NCBI RefSeq assembly: GCF_009193305.1
Contig: NZ_WBVS01000005.1
Location: 1 to 64,000, forward strand
Length of the DNA stretch: 64,000 nucleotides
Direction: 5' to 3'
From: Bifidobacterium cebidarum
GTDB taxonomy: Bacteria > Actinomycetota > Actinomycetes > Actinomycetales > Bifidobacteriaceae
Program-made: the position numbers and the translations under genes
Shown: positions 1-9,802 of the stretch, piece by piece
Position numbering within the stretch: position 1 is the stretch's first letter
Layout: each line of letters opens with the position of its first letter
Notes under the pieces: generated by a model
What the model was told of the DNA's origin: nothing
What the model saw: only the letters and a program-made list of their open reading frames with translations
The model's database searches: none

Positions 1-160
<160 letters not shown>

Positions 161-232
161 TTATCCTACTGCGGCGCACATCCAAAGGTCCAATAGATTC
201 AAACACTGTATATACGTTCTTCACGCATACGT

Positions 233-238
233 TATACA
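233..238 (+). promoter_or_regulatory. Candidate -10 hexamer upstream of EPS module A
   Basis: TATACA lies 63 nt upstream of the conserved leader element at 301. Candidate -10 hexamers of modules B and C sit 52 and 61 nt ahead of their own element copies, which is the main reason to propose it. No good -35 is visible at 16-18 nt spacing, so this is weak. Confidence 0.25.
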
Positions 239-300
239 CACTTAGTCGGCGTACCCCCCTCCTTCAATTCCTCAAGTAATCGAGCTTTGCCGTCCACCAA

Positions 301-321
301 TAGCCGATAAGGGCGGTTATG
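301..321 (+). promoter_or_regulatory. EPS leader element, copy 1 (ops-like)
   Basis: A 21-bp sequence (last 20 bases AGCCGATAAGGGCGGTTATG) found three times in the window, always 42-46 nt before the first gene of an EPS operon. Here it ends 46 nt before the GTG at 368. Identity with copy 2 extends into the next seven bases (tcagatt). AGCCG and CGGTT can pair (one G-U) around a 7-nt loop. GGCGGT is shared with the enterobacterial ops site (GGCGGTAG), where RfaH, a NusG paralogue, is loaded. The role as a transcription-elongation control site is inference. Confidence 0.6.
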
Positions 322-367
322 TCAGATTTCCTGTGTTCCTGTTTGGTGTTTTTTGTGGGGGTCTGGC

Positions 368-1543
368 GTGAGTTCGGGGCCTGTGCAGCATGTGTTCATT
401 GTGGGGTCGAAGGGGATTCCGGGCTCGTACGGCGGCTATGAGACGTTCGTGGACCGTCTGACGGAGCGTCACCAGGACGATGCGTCGTTGAAGTACCACG
501 TGGCGTGCAAGGCCAGGGATTCGAAGCGTTTCGTCTATCATAACGCGGACTGCTTCGACGTGAATGTGCCGAGCATCGGTCCGGCGCAGGCGATTTGGTA
601 TGACGTGGCCGCGCTCAACGATTGTGTCTCCTATATAAGGAGGAACCGGATCCCGCATCCGATCGTGTATGTGCTGGCGTGCAGGATCGGGCCGTTCGCA
701 GCTCATTTCGAACGCGTAATCCACAAGTTGGGCGGCAAACTATACGTGAACCCGGATGGCCATGAGTGGATGCGCGCGAAGTGGAGCCGTCCGGTGCGCG
801 CGTACTGGAAGTGGTCCGAGCGGCTGATGACCAGGCACAGCGATCTGATGGTGTGCGATTCGGTGAACATGGAGCGGTACATCCGCGGGGAGTATGCGGC
901 GTATTCGCCGAATACCACGTTCATCTCGTATGGGGCTGACGCGCGTCCGAGCGCGTTGCCTGACGGCGATCCGAAGCTGCTCGACTGGTATCGGGGGCAC
1001 GGGCTTTCCCCGAAGTCGTATTACCTGGTGGTCGGCCGGTTCGTGCCGGAGAACAACTACGAGACGATGATCCGCGAGTTCATGGCGAGCGGGTCGGAGC
1101 GTGATTTCGCGCTGGTCACGAACGTGTCCGACAAGTTCCTCGAGGAGCTGAAGCAGCGCACCGGCTTCGATAGGGATCCGCGCGTCAAGTTCGTGGGCAC
1201 GGTCTACGACCGCGAGCTGTTGATGAAGATCCGGGAGAACGCGTACGCGTATTTCCATGGCCATGAGGTGGGTGGCACGAACCCGAGCCTGTTGGAGGCG
1301 TTGGCGTCCACCGATTTGAACCTGCTGTTGGACGTGGGCTTCAACCGGGAGGTCGCCGAGGACGGCGCCTTGTATTGGAGCAAACGGCCGGGCGACCTGG
1401 CCGCGCTCATTAATCGGGCGGACGCCATGGATCCGGACGAGATCCGAGCGTTGGGCGTGAAGGCCAGGCAGCGCATCCACGACGCGTACTCCTGGGAACA
1501 CATCGCCAACCAATACAAGAAACTCTTCACACATAAGAGCTGA
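368..1543 (+). CDS. Glycosyltransferase, DUF1972/WchF-like (probable rhamnosyltransferase)
   Basis: A 391-residue cytosolic GT-B glycosyltransferase. Seen: N-terminal VFIVGSKGIPGSYGGYETFV, the signature of the DUF1972 domain, and near residue 300 GHEVGGTNPSLLEAL, the donor-binding region of the Cps2T/WchF group of beta-1,4-rhamnosyltransferases. It would add the second sugar to the lipid-linked repeat unit using dTDP-rhamnose, in line with the neighbouring rfbB. Start: the frame is open from a TTG at 353, but GTG at 368 has a G-rich site (GTGGGGGT) at proper distance and places the sugar-nucleotide loop at the usual N-terminal position. First gene of module A, GC-rich, behind leader element copy 1. 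The exact linkage cannot be read from sequence. Confidence 0.8.
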   Translation: MSSGPVQHVFIVGSKGIPGSYGGYETFVDRLTERHQDDASLKYHVACKARDSKRFVYHNADCFDVNVPSIGPAQAIWYDVAALNDCVSYIRRNRIPHPIVYVLACRIGPFAAHFERVIHKLGGKLYVNPDGHEWMRAKWSRPVRAYWKWSERLMTRHSDLMVCDSVNMERYIRGEYAAYSPNTTFISYGADARPSALPDGDPKLLDWYRGHGLSPKSYYLVVGRFVPENNYETMIREFMASGSERDFALVTNVSDKFLEELKQRTGFDRDPRVKFVGTVYDRELLMKIRENAYAYFHGHEVGGTNPSLLEALASTDLNLLLDVGFNREVAEDGALYWSKRPGDLAALINRADAMDPDEIRALGVKARQRIHDAYSWEHIANQYKKLFTHKS

Positions 1544-1593
1544 TTCGTACTCATCAAGTCATTCATCAATTGGTTTTGTTTTAGGGGGTTTGT

Positions 1594-2850
1594 ATGCGTG
1601 GTTTTGCTGATTTGCGTGTTGCTGTTGCGGGTACGGGTTATGTGGGGTTGAGTCTGGCGACCCTGTTGTCGCAGCATCATCATGTGACGGCGGTGGATGT
1701 GGTGCCGCAGAAGGTGGATCTGATCAACCGGAGGGAGTCGCCGATCCAGGACGAGTACATCGAGCGGTACTTCGCCGAGAAGGATCTGGATCTGACGGCG
1801 ACCCTGGACGGGGAGCGGGCGTACGCGGACGCGGACCTGGTGATCATCGCGACGCCGACGAATTACGACAGCGAGCGGAACTTCTTCGACACGAGCGCGG
1901 TGGAGGCGGTCATCGACCTGGTGATGCGGGTGAACCCGGACGCGGTCATGGTGATCAAGTCCACGATCCCGGTGGGCTACACGAAGGCGATCCGAGAGAG
2001 GACGGGTTCCAGGAACATCATCTTCAGCCCGGAGTTCCTGCGTGAGTCGAAGGCGTTGTACGACAACCTGTATCCGAGCCGCATCGTGGTGGGCACCGAT
2101 CCGGAGGACCCGCGTCTGGTGGAGGCGGCGCACACGTTCGCGGCGCTCCTGCAGGAGGGTGCTTTGGAGAAGGACATCAGGACCCTGTTCATGGGGTTCA
2201 CGGAGGCCGAGGCCGTGAAATTGTTCGCGAACACGTATCTGGCGTTGCGCGTCTCCTATTTCAACGAGCTGGACACGTATGCGGAGTCGAAGGGCCTTGA
2301 CACGAGGGAGATCATCGACGGCGTGTGCCTGGACCCGCGCATCGGCTCGCATTACAACAACCCGTCGTTCGGGTATGGCGGCTACTGCCTGCCGAAGGAC
2401 ACGAAGCAGCTGCTGGCGAACTACGCGGACGTGCCGGAGGACCTGATCCGGGCGATCGTGGAGTCGAACGCGACGCGCAAGGACTTCATCGCGGACCAGG
2501 TGCTGAAGCGGACGGGCGCCTACGGGTATACGGGCAACAACGAGTACGAGGCCGCCTCGGAGAGGCCGGTGACGGTGGGCGTGTACCGGCTGACCATGAA
2601 GTCGAATTCGGATAATTTCCGCCAGTCGGCGATCCAGGGCGTGATGAAGCGCGTCAAGGCGAAGGGCGCGACCGTGATCGTGTACGAGCCGACCCTGGAG
2701 GACGGCAGCACGTTCTTCGGCTCCCTGGTGGTCAACGACCTTCAGGAGTTCAAGAGGCGCAGCGACGCGATCCTCGCGAACCGCTACAACGCGTGCCTCG
2801 ACGACGTGAAAGACAAGGTCTACACCCGCGACCTCTACAAACGAGACTAA
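1594..2850 (+). CDS. ugd: UDP-glucose 6-dehydrogenase
   Basis: A 418-residue enzyme that oxidises UDP-glucose to UDP-glucuronate with two NAD+, giving an acidic donor sugar for the EPS. Seen: NAD motif GTGYVG at residues 13-18, the TPTNYD segment, [17 protein letters not shown], and the active-site cysteine in [14 protein letters not shown] (Cys265) with the Lys/Asp that follow. Length matches the family. It starts 50 nt after the preceding gene with a GGGGG-type ribosome binding site (TTTAGGGGGTTTGTATG). Base composition is GC-rich, unlike the five AT-rich genes that follow, so 368-2850 probably forms an older, conserved left end of module A. Confidence 0.93.
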   Translation: MRGFADLRVAVAGTGYVGLSLATLLSQHHHVTAVDVVPQKVDLINRRESPIQDEYIERYFAEKDLDLTATLDGERAYADADLVIIATPTNYDSERNFFDTSAVEAVIDLVMRVNPDAVMVIKSTIPVGYTKAIRERTGSRNIIFSPEFLRESKALYDNLYPSRIVVGTDPEDPRLVEAAHTFAALLQEGALEKDIRTLFMGFTEAEAVKLFANTYLALRVSYFNELDTYAESKGLDTREIIDGVCLDPRIGSHYNNPSFGYGGYCLPKDTKQLLANYADVPEDLIRAIVESNATRKDFIADQVLKRTGAYGYTGNNEYEAASERPVTVGVYRLTMKSNSDNFRQSAIQGVMKRVKAKGATVIVYEPTLEDGSTFFGSLVVNDLQEFKRRSDAILANRYNACLDDVKDKVYTRDLYKRD

Positions 2851-2875
2851 ACGCATTGGGATAGGGACGAGGACA

Positions 2876-4069
2876 ATGAGAATTCTTGCTATCCACAATT
2901 TTCATCGTTCTGGATCTGCAAGTGGTGATGACCAGGTATTCAAGAGCGAGACTCAATTGCTTGAGGAACATGGTCATGAAGTCATTCGTTATACGGTGTC
3001 GAACGATGAATTCGACAACGCTGGTTTTATTGGGAAGCTGACCGCGACTTTCGGCATGCTATGGTCCGTTAAGAACTATAAAGCAGTAGCATCGCTTATT
3101 CGCTCGAAGCATCCGGACATAGTTCATGTTCATACATTTTTCCCGTTGCTCTCCCCCTCCATTCTGTATGCAGCAAAACGAGCAGGTGTCCCGGTAGTTG
3201 CAACGTTACATGACACTCGTTTTGTTTGCCCGGTGGCGACATCATTACGCAATGGTCATATATGCAATCAATGCGGCGATGGTCATTACTTGCGCATGGC
3301 CAAGTATGGCTGCTTTAAAGGGTCACGACTGCAGAGTCTGTTGATAGCCGGGATTTTTAAATATCATCGTGTGCGTAAAAGTTTTTATACTCAGATTGAT
3401 CGGTATATCTGTCTTAATGACAATCAGATCAAACTATTAGAAGGCATTGGATTCGAACAGTCGAAAATTTCTAAGAAATATAATTTCGTACCTGATGCAC
3501 AAGCGAATCTATCACCTGTAAAACCTGCCGGTTTACCGGATCGATACGTAGTGTTCTATGGACGTATTGGCGCTGAAAAGGGCATACGCGTATTGCAACG
3601 TATCTGGAACGAGATTGATGATATTCCTTTGGTCGTAATGGGTGGCGGTCCATTAGAGGGTGAGTTCCGGACTTGGGCTGAGAAAAAACCGAATGTGTAT
3701 TTTCTAGGCTATACCGCCCATGAAAAGTGCATGTCCATTGCTAAGGCTGGCGAATTCGTCGTATTTCCCTCAATTTGGTATGAGGGTTGTTCCATGGTCG
3801 AGATTGAATCGGAGAGCCTTGGCCTACCTTTGATAGCAACTGATTTAGGTTTTTCAGCTGAAGCCGTTGAAAATGGAAGAAACGGATTAAAAGTTCAATT
3901 AGGTGATATCGCAGGATGGCGGAAGGCTATTCGCGAGTTATGGGACAATCCTGAGCTCTGTATTTCTATGGGCAAAAACGCGCGCCTCGATTATGCAAGA
4001 AAATACAGACCTGAAGACAACTACAGACAGCTTGTCAGTATCTATCAACAATCGATGGGAAATAAGTAA
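2876..4069 (+). CDS. Glycosyltransferase family 4
   Basis: A 397-residue GT-B enzyme, cytosolic or membrane-associated. Seen: N-terminal domain MRILAIHNFH with a glycine/serine-rich acceptor loop, HVHTFFPLLSP, HDTRFVCP, a Cys pair near residues 122-125 (CNQCGDG), VVFYGRIGAEKGIRVL at the start of the C-terminal domain, and EGCSMVEIE, the E-x7-E motif of retaining GT4 enzymes. It adds one sugar to the undecaprenyl-linked unit; donor and linkage cannot be told. It starts 25 nt after ugd, with AGGGACGAGGAC upstream of the ATG. Composition drops abruptly to AT-rich here, marking the left edge of a probably exchanged cassette. Confidence 0.85.
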   Translation: MRILAIHNFHRSGSASGDDQVFKSETQLLEEHGHEVIRYTVSNDEFDNAGFIGKLTATFGMLWSVKNYKAVASLIRSKHPDIVHVHTFFPLLSPSILYAAKRAGVPVVATLHDTRFVCPVATSLRNGHICNQCGDGHYLRMAKYGCFKGSRLQSLLIAGIFKYHRVRKSFYTQIDRYICLNDNQIKLLEGIGFEQSKISKKYNFVPDAQANLSPVKPAGLPDRYVVFYGRIGAEKGIRVLQRIWNEIDDIPLVVMGGGPLEGEFRTWAEKKPNVYFLGYTAHEKCMSIAKAGEFVVFPSIWYEGCSMVEIESESLGLPLIATDLGFSAEAVENGRNGLKVQLGDIAGWRKAIRELWDNPELCISMGKNARLDYARKYRPEDNYRQLVSIYQQSMGNK

Positions 4070-4071
4070 TT

Positions 4072-4728
4072 ATGGAATTTAATTCTGAAATTACAAAATC
4101 CGATAAAATTATTATTTTATTGCGGACAGGTTTTAAATTTATTCGCGGCATTTGGAAACGTCTCTTCTTAAGTGAAGCACATGGATTGTTGCTGATTGGC
4201 CGTCATGTAACCATATCTCATGCGCGGCATATCCGATGCGGACGTAACGTGAAATTTGAAGATTATTCGGAAATCCATGGACTGTGTAAAGAAGGATTAA
4301 TCTTCGGCGACAACGTGACGATAGGACGAGGAGTGATGATTCGTCCATCAAGTTATTATGGCGGTGATTTAGGTCATGGCTTGGTAATAGGAAACAATTC
4401 ATCTATTGGACCTCATGGATACATAGGATGTTCCGGACCAATCAACATCGGGAATAATGTCATGATTGGTCCTAAATGTAGTCTATTTGCTGAAAACCAT
4501 GTTTTTAATGATTCATCAAAAAGTATAAAAAGCCAAGGGGTAAAACAAAAGGGAATCACCATAGGTGATGATTGTTGGATTGGCAGCAATGTCATCATTT
4601 TAGACGGTGTAACTATCGGCAGCCATGTGGTCATAGGGGCAGGAACGCTTGTCACCAAAGACATTCCAAATAATAGTCTAGTTCTTGATAAAAGAAACAA
4701 AACAATAAGCGACATGGAGACAAAATGA
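4072..4728 (+). CDS. Hexapeptide-repeat (left-handed beta-helix) O-acetyltransferase
   Basis: A 218-residue protein dominated by hexapeptide repeats from about residue 45 to 205 (for example IGRHVTI, FGDNVTIGRGVMI, IGNNSSIG, IGNNVMIG, IGDDCWIGSNVIILDGVTIGSHVVIGAGTLV), which fold as a left-handed beta-helix. The probable catalytic histidine is in FAENHVF near residue 143. The family transfers acetyl from acetyl-CoA to sugar hydroxyls (WcaF/CysE/NodL group), so this is likely an EPS O-acetyltransferase. It starts 2 nt after the preceding stop and its end overlaps the next gene's ATG, showing tight co-transcription. The target sugar is unknown. Confidence 0.83.
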   Translation: MEFNSEITKSDKIIILLRTGFKFIRGIWKRLFLSEAHGLLLIGRHVTISHARHIRCGRNVKFEDYSEIHGLCKEGLIFGDNVTIGRGVMIRPSSYYGGDLGHGLVIGNNSSIGPHGYIGCSGPINIGNNVMIGPKCSLFAENHVFNDSSKSIKSQGVKQKGITIGDDCWIGSNVIILDGVTIGSHVVIGAGTLVTKDIPNNSLVLDKRNKTISDMETK

Positions 4729-5870
4729 ACAACAAGGCTCGTGTTATAGCTTTTTATTTACCACAATTTCACCCAATCCCGATAAATGATAAATATTGGG
4801 GAAAAGGTTTTACTGAATGGACAAATGTCGCTAAAGCAAAACCGTTATACAGAGGGCATTATCAACCACAAATTCCTGCCGATTTAGGTTTTTATGATTT
4901 GCGTGTTCCAGAGGTAAGAGTTGAGCAAGCAAAGATGGCACAGGAAGCAGGAATAGAAGGCTTTTGTTACTGGTATTATCGGTTTGACGACAATACCAGA
5001 GTACTGGACATGCCTATAAAAGAATTGATGAGAACGCATAGTCCGGATTTTCCTTTTTGCATTGGATGGGCGAATCATGACTGGTCAAATAAAACCTGGG
5101 AAAAGGGGAAAAGGTTCCAGACAGATATTACTTTCCTAAAACAAAAATATTTGGGAAAGGAAGATTACGCGAAATTCTTTTATGAACTTCTACCGATGTT
5201 CAAAGATGATAGATATATTAAGGTTGACAATAAGCTCTTATTCTATATATTTGCCCCAGATGATATTCCTGATATTGATATATTGTTTAAAACCTGGAGA
5301 TCTCTTGCAAAAGCAGAAGGATTAAATGATATATTTTTTGTCGCAAGAGCGGATTCATGTGGAAAAGCATCAATAATAATGTCCAAAGATTTTTTAAATC
5401 AAGGACTTGAAAGATATCAACATTATATTAATATTGGGTTTAATGCCGTTAATTCTTTTTCTTTCAGAAGAGCCGAAATATTAGCAACTGGATATTGGAA
5501 AAAAGTATGGCGTCAAATTCAGATTAAACTAATAGGCTCTTCATTAAATAAGCATGACTATCGCAAGGTAATGGAAAATTACTACACATCAGAAGATAAA
5601 TTAGATTATGTTTTTCCGACCTTAATGCCTAGAAGGGACAGGACTCCTCGTTCTGGAAGAAATTCTTTAATTTATGCCAATAGTAATCCAGAGGTATTTA
5701 AATCAGTTGTCAAGAATGCTCTTGAAGTTGTAAAAAATAAACCAATTCAACATAAAGTAATATTCTTGGACTCATGGAACGAATGGGGCGAAGGATCATA
5801 TATGGAGCCTGATTTGAAATTCGAGCATGGGTATTTGAATGCCCTTAAAGAGGAAATAGAAAATGCCTAA
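4725..5870 (+). CDS. WbsX-like glycan protein (GH99-like domain)
   Basis: A 381-residue protein matching the WbsX group found in O-antigen and capsule loci. Seen: VIAFYLPQFHPIPINDKYWGKGFTEW at the N-terminus, EAGIEGFCYWYYRF, FPFCIGWANHDW near residue 105, and DSWNEWGEGSYMEPD near residue 355, with conserved acidic residues as in GH99-like TIM barrels. WbsX proteins were first called glycosyltransferases, while fold similarity suggests a hydrolase or endo-acting enzyme; the true reaction is not settled. It overlaps the acetyltransferase gene by 4 nt and the next gene by 8 nt. AT-rich. No signal peptide is seen, so a cytosolic role on the lipid-linked intermediate is likely. Confidence 0.8.
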   Translation: MNNKARVIAFYLPQFHPIPINDKYWGKGFTEWTNVAKAKPLYRGHYQPQIPADLGFYDLRVPEVRVEQAKMAQEAGIEGFCYWYYRFDDNTRVLDMPIKELMRTHSPDFPFCIGWANHDWSNKTWEKGKRFQTDITFLKQKYLGKEDYAKFFYELLPMFKDDRYIKVDNKLLFYIFAPDDIPDIDILFKTWRSLAKAEGLNDIFFVARADSCGKASIIMSKDFLNQGLERYQHYINIGFNAVNSFSFRRAEILATGYWKKVWRQIQIKLIGSSLNKHDYRKVMENYYTSEDKLDYVFPTLMPRRDRTPRSGRNSLIYANSNPEVFKSVVKNALEVVKNKPIQHKVIFLDSWNEWGEGSYMEPDLKFEHGYLNALKEEIENA

Positions 5871-7017
5871 AAAAGCTAATGTATTATTTTTTCTTCATAC
5901 ATCGAGTTTAAACAATGGCGCAATTAGGTCTTTGATAGATGTTATAGATAGCCTCCAATACTCTATTAAACCAATAGTGTTATATCCCGATAGAGGAGAA
6001 AGCGCTATCGAGTATCTACAAAATAAAGGTATTAATTGCTATCATGTCACCTATTCAACTTTTGCTTTTCACGAACGAGAAAAAAGAAGCACTCAATTTA
6101 TCGAAATTGTAAAGATTATTATTAAAACTATATTATTCTTTTTTTACATACCAAAAGTTGTATATATAATTAAAAAAGAAAAAATTAATATTTTATATTC
6201 TAATACTTCTGTAATAGATGCAGGAGTATTTATTCACAATATTACTAAAATACCACATATTTATCATATTCGCGAATTCGGCAAAGAGGATCACGGCTTA
6301 AAATGTATTTACGGAGATAAATATATATACCACTGTTTAAACTCTTCTAACGCATTGATATATATCTCAGATAGCATCAAGACTAAATATTCCAAGCTTG
6401 TTCGCCCTGAAATTATCCAGAAAGTTATATATAACGACATTTCCGATTCCTTTATATGCCCCAAAGAAGTCTTTAACGTAGACCAGCCCCTACGTGTTGC
6501 TATTATCGGGTCTATACAGAAGGGAAAAGGGCAGCTAGAAGCCATCAAAGCTTTTTCTATTCTTAAGAAAAGAAATATTGAGTTACATATTGCCGGATTA
6601 AAGAAAGGGAAATATTTCGAAGATATCCAAAAATATGTATCAGATAATAATATTCCAAATATTTATTTCGATGGTTTTATTACAGATTTAAATACCTATA
6701 GGTCGCAAATGGATATAGGTCTTGTATGCTCAAGCAATGAGGCTTTTGGCCGCGTTACCGTTGAGGGAATGCTTAGCATGATGCTTATGATCGGAGCCGA
6801 TGCAGCTGGAACAAGTGAGCTAATCGATGATGGGCGTAATGGTTTTCTATATCCGTTAGGCGATAGTGTTGCCCTCTCTCAAATTATCTCTTTTATAGAT
6901 AGCAACAGATTACTACTTCAATCTATTGCGCAAACAGCTTTTACCGAAGCCAGAGAAAATTTTTGTTCACATAAAGCTGCAAAAATTATATATCAATTAA
7001 TGAATGAAATTCTTTAA
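5863..7017 (+). CDS. Glycosyltransferase family 4
   Basis: A 384-residue GT-B glycosyltransferase. Seen: NVLFFLHTSSLNNGAIRSLIDVI, typical of the acceptor domain start, IYHIREFGKED in the middle, VAIIGSIQKGKGQLEAIKAF opening the donor domain near residue 210, and EAFGRVTVE, the E-x7-E nucleotide-sugar motif, followed by GADAAGTSELI. A hydrophobic stretch around residues 88-102 may bind the membrane surface. Very AT-rich with many ATA codons, unlike flanking GC-rich genes, which suggests horizontal origin. It overlaps the WbsX-like gene by 8 nt and lies 8 nt before the polymerase. Donor and linkage are unknown. Confidence 0.82.
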   Translation: MPKKANVLFFLHTSSLNNGAIRSLIDVIDSLQYSIKPIVLYPDRGESAIEYLQNKGINCYHVTYSTFAFHEREKRSTQFIEIVKIIIKTILFFFYIPKVVYIIKKEKINILYSNTSVIDAGVFIHNITKIPHIYHIREFGKEDHGLKCIYGDKYIYHCLNSSNALIYISDSIKTKYSKLVRPEIIQKVIYNDISDSFICPKEVFNVDQPLRVAIIGSIQKGKGQLEAIKAFSILKKRNIELHIAGLKKGKYFEDIQKYVSDNNIPNIYFDGFITDLNTYRSQMDIGLVCSSNEAFGRVTVEGMLSMMLMIGADAAGTSELIDDGRNGFLYPLGDSVALSQIISFIDSNRLLLQSIAQTAFTEARENFCSHKAAKIIYQLMNEIL

Positions 7018-7025
7018 GAGCAAAT

Positions 7026-8321
7026 ATGCCAATTCTTTGTATTCTTATAAATATAGTTATTCTATCAATTTTTTTCCACAAAAAGAATATTGTTAACCCT
7101 TTAGTTATTTTTGTTGGATTGTGGACTATCATAATATTTTTATCTTACTGTAAATACTATAATCTAATAGCCGCATCCGATAAATCATATATCGCCATTG
7201 AAACAGGTGTTATCGGCTTTGTTTTTGGATATTTTATTTACCAAAAAATATTCATACCTAAAGCATATTCAATTCCAACCAGTATCAATTATATTATTGT
7301 CTATTTTTTCTTTATAGTATCTATTTACTCTTTGGTTAAAGACTGCACAAATACGTTTTCTTTAATTTCGAGTGGCGGCGATTTAAGCGAAATACGTTCA
7401 ATGGCTCAGGACACGTCTAGCATCTTGTATTCGTCTAGATCTAATCTTGATAATGCCATTAAATTATATTTTGTTAATCCTTTTATAATTTTTTTCCCTA
7501 TAATTTTTTCTTATGAATATTGGAATAATGGTGTACGCAAGAAAGTTTTTCTTATATTTCTCATCTTGCTGTCCTCATTAAAAGTTTTATCGGATGGGTC
7601 TCGAAGTATTATTTTATATTCTATTTTCCATTTTATTTTTATCGGGTTTCTTCTTAACAAGCAGAAGATTCAAGATAAAATTAGAGAAATTAAAAATACT
7701 GTCAATAGCAAACTGTTAATTGTTGTCGCTGTTTTTTTATTGATTATTGCTTCGATTTCTCGTTTAGGTGATCAATCTTTCATTCAAAATATTTATTATT
7801 ACTTTGCAATGGAACCACGTATGCTTGATTATTGGATGACGGTTGTCGATAACAATAATTCCCCAGGTTTCGGACTTGCCTCCATTAATGGAATTATTTT
7901 TCCTCTTATATATTTAATTAAAAATATTTTTTCTATCAACTATCCATCATACTGGTATCAAAATGTTTTTCTTAATATTAATGATACCGATAAAATATGG
8001 ATTGATATTACAAACGATCATACTACAGCAAATGCGTATGTGACTGTTTTCTGGTTTCCATACCTAGATGGATTTTATTTTGGAATTATATTTATCCTAA
8101 TGATTTTAGGAATCTGCAGTGCTTCACTGCATAAAAAAGTAAATATTTACAATAATACTGTGTGCGCTAAAGAAACAGTCCTATATTCCTTATTTATGCA
8201 AGGTATTATTATGTCGTTTGTTCGACTTCAATTCGCGGATACGTCTTACGCACTTGCTTTCGTTTATATTATTTTTTTGGTTTTCTATAAGAATAAGAAT
8301 AAATCTATTAATATTCTATGA
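7026..8321 (+). CDS. Oligosaccharide repeat-unit polymerase (Wzy), module A
   Basis: A 431-residue integral membrane protein with about 11-12 hydrophobic segments and no soluble domain, strongly AT-rich. Seen: a periplasmic-loop style segment LSEIRSMAQDTSS, SDGSRSIILYSIFHFIFIGFLL near residue 190 (the G-x-R segment typical of O-antigen polymerases), and a large loop around residues 260-330. Wzy joins lipid-linked repeat units outside the membrane. Its place directly ahead of the flippase supports this call. The stop overlaps the next ATG (ATGA), so wzy and wzx are translationally coupled. Assignment rests on topology and context more than on sequence motifs. Confidence 0.75.
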   Translation: MPILCILINIVILSIFFHKKNIVNPLVIFVGLWTIIIFLSYCKYYNLIAASDKSYIAIETGVIGFVFGYFIYQKIFIPKAYSIPTSINYIIVYFFFIVSIYSLVKDCTNTFSLISSGGDLSEIRSMAQDTSSILYSSRSNLDNAIKLYFVNPFIIFFPIIFSYEYWNNGVRKKVFLIFLILLSSLKVLSDGSRSIILYSIFHFIFIGFLLNKQKIQDKIREIKNTVNSKLLIVVAVFLLIIASISRLGDQSFIQNIYYYFAMEPRMLDYWMTVVDNNNSPGFGLASINGIIFPLIYLIKNIFSINYPSYWYQNVFLNINDTDKIWIDITNDHTTANAYVTVFWFPYLDGFYFGIIFILMILGICSASLHKKVNIYNNTVCAKETVLYSLFMQGIIMSFVRLQFADTSYALAFVYIIFLVFYKNKNKSINIL

Positions 8322-9763
8322 AGTATACACGTGTTCGTTCTTTGAAGTTTAATGCGGTGATGAACATGATTCTCATGTCGTCGTCGTTCATCTTCCCCTT
8401 GATCACGGTGCCCTACGTGTCCCGCGTCCTCGACCCATCGGGCATGGGCGCGGTGGCCTTCGCGCAGAGCATCATCTCCTACTTCTCCCTGGCCGCGCTG
8501 CTGGGCATCTCCACATACGGGGTACGCGCCTGCGCCCAGGTAAGAGACGACCCGAAGGAACTCTCCCGCACCGTCGAGGAACTCCTCATCATCCTCGCCG
8601 CCTCCACCACCCTGACCTTCGCCGCATACCTGCTCGCACTGCAATTCGTGCCACGCCTGGCCGGCGACAAACCCCTCTTCCTCATCTTCGGGACCGCCCT
8701 GTGGCTCGCGTCCTTCGGCGTGGAATGGTTCTACCAGGCCATCGAACAATACGGGTACATCACCATCCGCAGCATCGCGGTCAAACTCATCGGCCTCATC
8801 CTCATGTTCGCGTTCGTCCACCAGGCATCCGACTACCACGTCTACGGCATGATCGTCGTGTTCACCGGCTACGGGGCCAACATCCTCAACATGCTCCGCC
8901 TGCGCGCGTTCATTACGCTCATGCCGTTCAAAGAACTGAACATCAGGCGCCATTTCAAACCCATGGCCTCGTTCCTCGTCTCCAGCGTCTCCTCCGGCAT
9001 GTACGCGCAGGCCGACATGGTCCTCCTCGGCTTCCTCGCCACCAACCACGTCGTCGGCATCTACCAGCTCGTCGCCAAGATCAAGACCATGCTCGTCATG
9101 GCCATCAACTCCGTGGTCAACGTCATGCTCCCCAGGCTCTCCTACTACGCCAGGAACTCCCAGGAGAAATACCACGACCTGCTCGTCAAGAACATCGACT
9201 TCGTGCTCCTGTTCGCCTCCGCCGGCATCGCCTGCGCCGCGCTCTGCCCGGACGCGATCATCGGCATCCTCGGCGGCAGCCAATACAGGAGCGCCGTCCT
9301 GCCCCTCCTGTGCATCCTGCCCGCGCTCCTGTTCGTATCCCTGAACACCGTCCTGTCCCAATACCTCATCTCGTCCGGGCACGAGAGGCAATACGCCATC
9401 GTCAACTTCGCCGGACTCGTCTCCTCCATCATCTACTGCCTCATCCTCATCCCACCCCTCGGAGCCACGGGAGCCGCCATCAGCTGCAGCCTGTGCGAAC
9501 TCACCGCGCTGCTGATCCGCTGCTGGTACGCACGCGACTTCATCACAACCATCCGCAAAGACATACGAATCCTGCCCGCACCCACCTCAGCCATCACCGC
9601 CACGGCCGTCATCCTCCTGATCCGCCAGGCATGGTGGCCGGCACAACCCCTCCTGCAGATCATCACTACAGGAACCGGCTTCACCATCCTCTACATCACA
9701 CTGCTCCTGCTCCTCAAAGAAAAAACGATCACCACGATGATCCACCGCATTCAAACACGGTAA
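8318..9763 (+). CDS. Polysaccharide flippase (Wzx), module A
   Basis: A 481-residue RfbX/MOP-family transporter with about 14 predicted membrane segments. Seen: FNAVMNMILMSSSFIFPLITVPYVSRVLDPSGMGAVAFAQSIISYF, the characteristic first two helices, then YGVRACAQVRDD and a second repeat half beginning around residue 290. It moves undecaprenyl-linked repeat units across the membrane. The first ~25 codons are AT-rich like the upstream genes while the rest is strongly GC-rich, so a composition break lies inside the start of the gene (about 8330-8390). ATGA overlap with wzy. Long antisense and +1 open frames here (8285-9391, 8701-10962) are by-products of GC-rich codon use. Confidence 0.9.
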   Translation: MKYTRVRSLKFNAVMNMILMSSSFIFPLITVPYVSRVLDPSGMGAVAFAQSIISYFSLAALLGISTYGVRACAQVRDDPKELSRTVEELLIILAASTTLTFAAYLLALQFVPRLAGDKPLFLIFGTALWLASFGVEWFYQAIEQYGYITIRSIAVKLIGLILMFAFVHQASDYHVYGMIVVFTGYGANILNMLRLRAFITLMPFKELNIRRHFKPMASFLVSSVSSGMYAQADMVLLGFLATNHVVGIYQLVAKIKTMLVMAINSVVNVMLPRLSYYARNSQEKYHDLLVKNIDFVLLFASAGIACAALCPDAIIGILGGSQYRSAVLPLLCILPALLFVSLNTVLSQYLISSGHERQYAIVNFAGLVSSIIYCLILIPPLGATGAAISCSLCELTALLIRCWYARDFITTIRKDIRILPAPTSAITATAVILLIRQAWWPAQPLLQIITTGTGFTILYITLLLLLKEKTITTMIHRIQTR

Positions 9764-9802
9764 TCACCCCCCTGCACGACACCCCACGAAACGGAAAACC
9801 CC

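Noticed and set aside
1204-2898. 564-residue minus-strand open frame opposite ugd
   Set aside because: Arg/Val/His-rich shadow of ugd; no domain and no ribosome binding site.
8285-9391. 368-residue open frame on the minus strand opposite wzx
   Set aside because: Low-complexity Asp/Glu/Gly/Val/His protein, typical antisense shadow of a GC-rich gene; the plus strand encodes a clear flippase.
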